Source: Syncephalis plumigaleata (taxonomy: Eukaryota > Zoopagomycota > Zoopagomycetes > Zoopagales > Piptocephalidaceae). Taken from it: a stretch of 64,000 nt of DNA. The stretch is from NCBI GenBank assembly GCA_025201365.1, contig JAIXMF010000006.1:1140814-1204813 (forward strand), in the 5' to 3' direction. The notes below the pieces were generated by a model, which was not told where the DNA came from, made no database searches, and saw nothing but the letters and a program-made list of their open reading frames with translations. Made by a program: the position numbers and the translations under genes. This document shows positions 58,497 to 64,000 of the stretch, piece after piece. Each line of letters begins with the position of its first letter. Position 1 is the stretch's first letter.

Positions 58497-61400
58497 ATGG
58501 ACGGCAAGATCGGATGTATGGAAGCCCCTACCTTCGGAGGACGCAAGAGTGAAGACCCCGAGAAATGGCTGAGCCGATTCAAGAAGATCAAACGTGCAAA
58601 CAATTGGCTCGACGACCAAGCAATCGCAATGGCAGGAGTCAGCTTAGAAGGGACGGCCGAGGCATGGTATGAATCCATCGAAGAAGTGACTACGACCTGG
58701 CAAGAATTCGAGAATGCCTTCCGTAGTAAATATGTTACCGTTGGCTATAAACATCATGCAACTAGGCAGCTCTTCTCGTATCGTCAAGGAAAAGAAGAAT
58801 CCATCGACGAGCTACTCACCACATTGGATAGCCTGATCAAGCGTGCGGAAATTACAAGCGACGAGGTCAAGTTGGAATTACTAGCTCAAGCTATTCGACC
58901 GGAGTACAAGCGTGAATTTCGAAAGGAAGGTCCAAATACATACCGACGAGCCAAGGAGTTATTACTGCGAGAAGAAAGTCTTGATTTAGAAGCGCAGGAT
59001 ATCTTACCAAGTATCAAGGCATCCTACGACCAACCAGCGTTAATTGGTCGAACCAAGAACGAAGAAAGCAAGAGTCAGGCTCTCGAAACCAGCATGGAAC
59101 GTCTAATGGAGCGATTTCAAGAAATGTCGCTCAACATGATACAAGCCATGGTACAAGAAAAGAACAAGCCCACGGAACGAAACAATGAGCGTTCCTTCAG
59201 CGAAAGACGATGTTACAATTGTCAAGGCAAAGGACATATGGCCCGAGAATGTCCCCAGAGACAAGGAGAAAATCTGAATCTATTAGATAACGATGCTAAT
59301 GAAGATGATTTGTTCCCCTTAGGAAAGAGGAAAGAACGAGATATAGCTATTCCCGCTACAAGGAAGAACGCTAGAAAAGCCGTTGCTACCGATATGGAAA
59401 TGGATATCCAAGAACAGACGGTACCAACAACACACGTTGCGCAACCAACGGTACAAGCGAAGGATGTACCACGAAGGAAAGCCCCCGCAGCGAAAGAAGG
59501 AAATGTGGCTGCAAGAGTTCCCCGGCAACCACGAATGCCTCCTAATCTAAATTTGGAGACAGACAGAAATGCGTACAAGATTGAGGATCAACTACGTTCG
59601 ACGCCAGCAAATATCTCGATTGCACAACTGATTTACCAATCACCGGCAATCAGACAACAGTTAGCCCGAGCATTACGACGTGAGATGGATGCCAACAATC
59701 TTGATGATGAAATTGGACACAATTACACTTCAGCTCGACGACGTGTAATCATCAACGGTATAGAAGTAATGGCAATTATCGATACTGGAGCTGCCAGCTC
59801 GGTGATCAGCCCTGCGTTGGTCTCGCACTTAGGTATACGACCTAGACACCGCGTTGATCGAGTATTGGTCACCGCAGATGGACAACGACATACTCCCCGG
59901 CATATGGTGAAAGACTTACCCATAAGTATTGGACCCCTCACTTTACCCGCGGATATCATTGTATTCGAAAGAACAGGTCATCTACTGATTCTAGGTATCG
60001 ACTGGATGAAGAGAAATTCCATTACACCAGATATCATTCAAAACAAGTTAATTTATCGAAAGGATGGTATAACAATGGAAATTCCCATGAATACGCAGCA
60101 GTACGACGATATCGACCCCCTATTAGAGGACGCTCCCGTATTTGCCGCTCCAGACACGCCTCCAACGGATACCGCTAGCATTGAAACCTTATTCGAACAT
60201 TTCAGTGTACAAAATGAAGGAGTAACTGCCGTGAACAGTCAAAGCGATTCCGGAAACGATGCAGATCTCGATATCATGGACCCGGACGATCTGTTTGGAC
60301 TCGCAGTCACTACACCAACCACTGCTTATCAACCGTTACCGGAAGACGACAGAGCCCAGTTACAAGCGGTAGTTGACGACTTTAAGGATGTTTTCGCAGA
60401 GGAAATCGAGGAATTAGGACGTACAACCGCAGCAACGCACTCGATTGATACAGGAGATCATTCGCCGGTAAGAATTCGACCTTACCGTGTACCACAAGCA
60501 ATGCTACGTCAAATCAAAGAAGAAATCGAGAAGATGAAGCAAAGTGGCGTAATCGAAGAAGCGCAATCACCCTGGTGTGCTCCACTTGTGCCCATTCAAA
60601 AGAAGAACGGTGGACTACGTCTATGTGTCGACTATCGAAAGTTAAATGCAATCACTAGAAAGGATAAGTATCCCTTACCTTTAATTGACGAAATCATGGA
60701 CGCCTTAGGTGGATCATCAGTTTACTCAACACTCGATGCGCGTTCTGGATATTGGCAAGTCCCTTTGGCTACGGAAGACGATCGCGACAAAACAGCTTTT
60801 GCAATTCCTGGTGGAGGCTTTTACCGCTTTTTAGTTATGCCTTTCGGTCTAGCAAACGCCCCCGGAACGTATCAACGCATGATGGAACGTGTGTTCGCTG
60901 ATATGTTATGGAAAAACGTCATAGTATTCATTGACGACATTATTATTTACTCGAAGAATGTGGACGAACATTTGGAACATCTAAAAATAGCCCTCGATAG
61001 ATGCCGAAAAGTTCAACTTCAACTATCTCCCACTAAATGCTTCATTGGATATCAAGGACTGGAATATTTAGGTTTTCGAATTTCAGCTCATGGTTTAGCA
61101 CCCACCCCGAACAAAATCGATGCGATTATACATGCTAAACCGCCTACTAACGTTACGACGGTTAGATCATTTATGGGCCTGGCCAGTTATTATAGACGCT
61201 TTGTGGAAGGCTTTGCAACTATATCACGCCCATTAAATCGATTAATGCGGAAGAATACGCCCTGGTCGTGGGATGAAGATCAAATAGAAGCGTTTCAAAC
61301 GTTGCAATCCAAACTCGCTAACGCTCCTATTCTACGATTTGTAGATTGGAACTTACCTTTTGTTTTAACTACAGATGGATCGGGCCGAGGTCTTGGAGCA

Positions 61401-63038
61401 ATCCTACAACAACGGTTGCCCGATCAGAAGGAAGTTGTTATTTCTTATGCTAGCCGTAGTCTCAGTCAAGCCGAAAGCAATTATAGTCCCACCCACCTGG
61501 AAGGACTCGCCGTCATATGGGCTGTAAAGCATTACCGACATTACCTGTATGGACGACGATTTACGCTTAAAACGGATCACTCTGCATTATTGTCGCTATT
61601 TAAGACGTCAGAACCACTCACCGGTCGACTAGCTAGATGGCAATTAATGTTAATGGAATACGACTACGACATCGAACATATCAAAGGCAAGATAAACCCG
61701 GCCGATTACTTATCTCGACATCCAGCTCCTATGGAACAGCATACCGACCTATTTGCAATGTCATTCACCTTCTATAACGCAACTAGAGATTATGTGAACA
61801 AAATGGTTTATCCTACCAACGCCACGGAAATTGAAAGAAAGCGATTACGAAGAATCGCAGGAAAGTATAAGGTTATCGATGATAAATTGTATCAAGTTAT
61901 CAATAATCAGGAAAAGGAAGTATTACATGAGCATAACGCTCACGAGGAAATAGCAAGGATACATAATGAAGGACACAATGGTGTCGAAAATACATGGAGA
62001 CGTGTGAAGATGCGTTTCGCCGGCATCGGTTTATACAAAGTCGTGAAAGAAGTAGTAAAAGGATGCGACATATGCCAGCGAAATACTACGACGGCCATTA
62101 GACAGGAACCTATGCATTCTATCAGTTCCAGTTATCCATTCCAATTACTCGGTGTTGACGCCATGGGACCCATCAACCCCATCAGTACGTCCGGAAATCG
62201 ATATATTTTGACAGCTATCGATTACTTCACTAAATGGCCTATTGCTCGAGCTACCAAGGATATCACCACTGAGACGGTCATTCGTTTCTTAATAGAAGAT
62301 GTTGTGGCATTATATGGAGTTCCTCAGCAGTTAATTACGGATCGAGGAGCCGACTTCACGAGCGATTTAGCCGACGAATTCTTTAAGTATTTACGAATTC
62401 ATCATACTCCTACTACTGCTTATAGACCACAAGCGAACGGTCAAGTAGAACGGTTAAATCGAACATTGAAAGAGCAGCTAACTAAACTGACTAACGGCAA
62501 TTTACAATGGGATGTAGATTTATGGAAAGCTTTATTAGTTATTCGCACCATGACCAGTGCTACTACGAAGTTTACCCCTAGTCGTTTGTTATATGGTTAT
62601 GAGCTCAAAACGCCAGCCGTGTGGACGTTGAATACGAATAGTTTCATTGATTCCGAAGAAGAATACGATCAGCGTTTACAAAGTATTCAGTACGAATTAC
62701 CGAAGTTACGAGAAGTGGCTCAAGAGAATACGCGAATTGCACAGATACGTCAGAAGATTCGCTACGATCGAACGGTTCAACCGCGTTCTTTCCAACCAAA
62801 TACGGAGGTTTTATTACGGGTAATGGTATCATCAAGCGGAAAATTCACTAACTTGTATGATGGACCGTACAAAGTCATTCGTTTATTACACCCCGGTACT
62901 TACCTTATATCGGATGGTAAGAGTTTCGATATCGTTCACGTCGACAGACTTAAACCATACCATGAATATCAACAAATGATACCTGTCGTTCGACCAAGCC
63001 AACTACGATCCACTCTTCGCCGCTTCCGACAACCTTGA
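58497..63038 (+). CDS. Gag-Pol polyprotein (single fused frame)
   Basis: 1513 residues. Gag (about 1-270) has a helical capsid-like region (WLSRFKKIKRANNWLDD, GTAEAWYESI) and a zinc knuckle CYNCQGKGHMARECPQ. Protease at about 430 has the active site AIIDTGAASSVIS. RT at about 660-830 has LRLCVDYRKLNAIT, FLVMPFGLANAPGTYQRMME and the FIDDIIIYSKN catalytic box. RNase H at about 950-1080 has VLTTDGSGRGLGAIL and LKTDHSAL. The integrase HHCC zinc module has HNEGHNG and CDICQRN. The DDE core is LGVDAMGPINPIS, LITDRGADFTSD and AYRPQANGQVERLNRTLKEQ. The absence of any stop or frameshift between gag and pol recalls S. pombe Tf1, so Gag:Pol stoichiometry must be set another way. Confidence 0.96.
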   Translation: MDGKIGCMEAPTFGGRKSEDPEKWLSRFKKIKRANNWLDDQAIAMAGVSLEGTAEAWYESIEEVTTTWQEFENAFRSKYVTVGYKHHATRQLFSYRQGKEESIDELLTTLDSLIKRAEITSDEVKLELLAQAIRPEYKREFRKEGPNTYRRAKELLLREESLDLEAQDILPSIKASYDQPALIGRTKNEESKSQALETSMERLMERFQEMSLNMIQAMVQEKNKPTERNNERSFSERRCYNCQGKGHMARECPQRQGENLNLLDNDANEDDLFPLGKRKERDIAIPATRKNARKAVATDMEMDIQEQTVPTTHVAQPTVQAKDVPRRKAPAAKEGNVAARVPRQPRMPPNLNLETDRNAYKIEDQLRSTPANISIAQLIYQSPAIRQQLARALRREMDANNLDDEIGHNYTSARRRVIINGIEVMAIIDTGAASSVISPALVSHLGIRPRHRVDRVLVTADGQRHTPRHMVKDLPISIGPLTLPADIIVFERTGHLLILGIDWMKRNSITPDIIQNKLIYRKDGITMEIPMNTQQYDDIDPLLEDAPVFAAPDTPPTDTASIETLFEHFSVQNEGVTAVNSQSDSGNDADLDIMDPDDLFGLAVTTPTTAYQPLPEDDRAQLQAVVDDFKDVFAEEIEELGRTTAATHSIDTGDHSPVRIRPYRVPQAMLRQIKEEIEKMKQSGVIEEAQSPWCAPLVPIQKKNGGLRLCVDYRKLNAITRKDKYPLPLIDEIMDALGGSSVYSTLDARSGYWQVPLATEDDRDKTAFAIPGGGFYRFLVMPFGLANAPGTYQRMMERVFADMLWKNVIVFIDDIIIYSKNVDEHLEHLKIALDRCRKVQLQLSPTKCFIGYQGLEYLGFRISAHGLAPTPNKIDAIIHAKPPTNVTTVRSFMGLASYYRRFVEGFATISRPLNRLMRKNTPWSWDEDQIEAFQTLQSKLANAPILRFVDWNLPFVLTTDGSGRGLGAILQQRLPDQKEVVISYASRSLSQAESNYSPTHLEGLAVIWAVKHYRHYLYGRRFTLKTDHSALLSLFKTSEPLTGRLARWQLMLMEYDYDIEHIKGKINPADYLSRHPAPMEQHTDLFAMSFTFYNATRDYVNKMVYPTNATEIERKRLRRIAGKYKVIDDKLYQVINNQEKEVLHEHNAHEEIARIHNEGHNGVENTWRRVKMRFAGIGLYKVVKEVVKGCDICQRNTTTAIRQEPMHSISSSYPFQLLGVDAMGPINPISTSGNRYILTAIDYFTKWPIARATKDITTETVIRFLIEDVVALYGVPQQLITDRGADFTSDLADEFFKYLRIHHTPTTAYRPQANGQVERLNRTLKEQLTKLTNGNLQWDVDLWKALLVIRTMTSATTKFTPSRLLYGYELKTPAVWTLNTNSFIDSEEEYDQRLQSIQYELPKLREVAQENTRIAQIRQKIRYDRTVQPRSFQPNTEVLLRVMVSSSGKFTNLYDGPYKVIRLLHPGTYLISDGKSFDIVHVDRLKPYHEYQQMIPVVRPSQLRSTLRRFRQP

Positions 63039-63066
63039 ACGAGGACGTCAAGCATTTGTGTGGGCA

Positions 63067-63566
63067 TGTAATCCGCTCCTGTGATATATGAACTTCACAG
63101 TAGGATTTCCTCACTTTAACGAATCTCCACCTAGATTTGATCACGTGATGATACACTTGCTCATTATTACGTCAGGATCTATAACGATCACCCACTCGCC
63201 TCTTATTCCCTTACACAAACAATCAACAACCACCCGACGATTCAACATAAAGTAGCATTCGCCATGCTACGCTTCCCGCTCATCAACAAGTACTACGCGA
63301 ACTAGTACATCTTCGACTAACTCGGCAAAGATGCGCTGTAGCAAACTCACATCTACTGCTGGTACCTCTTTACATTCATAGCTGTTCTAGCTATATAAGC
63401 GTACTTACATTTATACGAAATAAAGACATTATCTTATCACACACTTACTCATCGAACAATACCCTCTACTCTACAATTCTCTCAACTTATCATAGTGTCT
63501 TATCTTAACACGAGCTCTCGAATCTATCGTAACATTATTTCAGGCAGAACAAATTGCCGCGTTACA
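63067..63566 (+). repeat. 3' LTR
   Basis: Matches the 5' LTR base for base as far as I can compare by eye. The preceding polypurine tract is weak (GTGTGGGCA). Confidence 0.95.
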
Positions 63567-63569
63567 TTT

Positions 63570-64000
63570 TGTAATCCGCTCCTGTGATATATGAACTTCA
63601 CAGTAGGATTTCCTCACTTTAACGAATCTCCACCTAGATTTGATCACGTGATGATACACTTGCTCATTATTACGTCAGGATCTATAACGATCACCCACTC
63701 GCCTCTTATTCCCTTACACAAACAATCAACAACCACCCGACGATTCAACATAAAGTAGCATTCGCCATGCTACGCTTCCCGCTCATCAACAAGTACTACG
63801 CGAACTAGTACATCTTCGACTAACTCGGCAAAGATGCGCTGTAGCAAACTCACATCTACTGCTGGTACCTCTTTACATTCATAGCTGTTCTAGCTATATA
63901 AGCGTACTTACATTTATACGAAATAAAGACATTATCTTATCACACACTTACTCATCGAACAATACCCTCTACTCTACAATTCTCTCAACTTATCATAGTG
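63570..64000 (+). repeat. Third LTR in tandem, cut by window end
   Basis: Starts TGTAATCCGC three bases (TTT) after the 3' LTR, in the same orientation, and matches the other LTRs to the window edge (431 bp visible). Confidence 0.93.

Larger units (their letters stand above)
57907..63566 (+). mobile_element. Ty3/gypsy LTR retrotransposon, apparently complete
   Basis: Two 500-bp LTRs beginning TG and ending CA (57907-58406 and 63067-63566) look identical by eye. They bracket one intact Gag-Pol frame in the order Gag, protease, RT, RNase H, integrase, which defines Ty3/gypsy. The integrase is not followed by a clear chromodomain. The 5' boundary lies 8 bp from the 5' end of the tRNA-Leu gene. 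LTR identity and the intact 1513-codon frame imply a very recent insertion. A target-site duplication cannot be checked because a third LTR adjoins the right end. Confidence 0.95.

Noticed and set aside
59222-59578. Minus-strand frames inside the retrotransposon
   Set aside because: Antisense shadows of the Gag-Pol frame.

Overview
The window looks like a nuclear chromosome segment of a fungus, probably an early-diverging lineage. It is gene-dense, with both strands used. Most genes carry several short introns (about 45-90 bp) with GTAAG donors and TAG/CAG acceptors. It encodes eukaryotic housekeeping proteins (Dbp5, Rrp3/DDX47, TTC27/Emw1, SDHA, NEDD8, V-ATPase c'', PNKP) plus fungal-type families (DUF3712-like, Msc7-like ALDH, Avt-type transporter). 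A chromovirus-like Ty3 retrotransposon fills the right end. No bacterial features are present. Assignment below kingdom is a guess. || Layout. 1-1292: 3' part of a DUF3712/LEA-like gene. 1620-2969 (-): acyl-CoA-binding, coiled-coil, membrane-anchored protein (Atg37/ACBD5-like). 4398-4586: small secreted protein. 4975-6054 (-): SPX protein. 6360-6900: TA-flanked inverted-repeat element carrying the C-terminal piece of a Fanzor/TnpB-like nuclease. 7315-9938: ArsB/CitMHS-type transporter. 10202-11283 (-): Bax-inhibitor-1 family. 11770-12375: V-ATPase c''. 12458-14432 (-): polynucleotide kinase/phosphatase. 15903-18138: Avt-type amino-acid transporter. 18410-18763 (-): secreted cysteine-rich protein. 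19863-21372: Nup42-like FG nucleoporin. 22361-23897: CRAL-TRIO protein. 24024-25925 (-): Dbp5. 26318-26491 (-): Pmp3. 27260-29911 (-): TTC27. 30160-31929: Rrp3/DDX47. 32493-35074: SDHA. 35462-35924 (-): NEDD8. 36436-38764: Msc7-like ALDH. 38855-39550 (-): voltage-gated proton channel. 39858-40364 (-): PP2C fragment. 40868-42937 (-): RBR ubiquitin ligase with extra zinc modules. 44802-47281: second DUF3712-like gene. 47385-47861 (-): secreted DPBB protein. 48785-52116 (-): protein kinase. 53277-54403 (-): membrane protein. 55052-56068 and 56243-57241 (-): tail-to-tail O-methyltransferase paralogues. 57817-57898 (-): tRNA-Leu(AAG). 57907-64000: Ty3/gypsy element with a third LTR in tandem. || Themes. 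Nup42 and Dbp5, partners in mRNA export at the nuclear pore, are near neighbours. TTC27 and DDX47 share a divergent promoter. A family of about 60-bp sequences ending in TA-flanked CAG termini is scattered through the window and forms inverted ends around the Fanzor remnant. || Data quality. Many conserved genes carry single-base frame breaks, nearly all missing one base and often in a short homopolymer. I read these as assembly or sequencing deletions, not as a cluster of pseudogenes; the affected genes are flagged individually.
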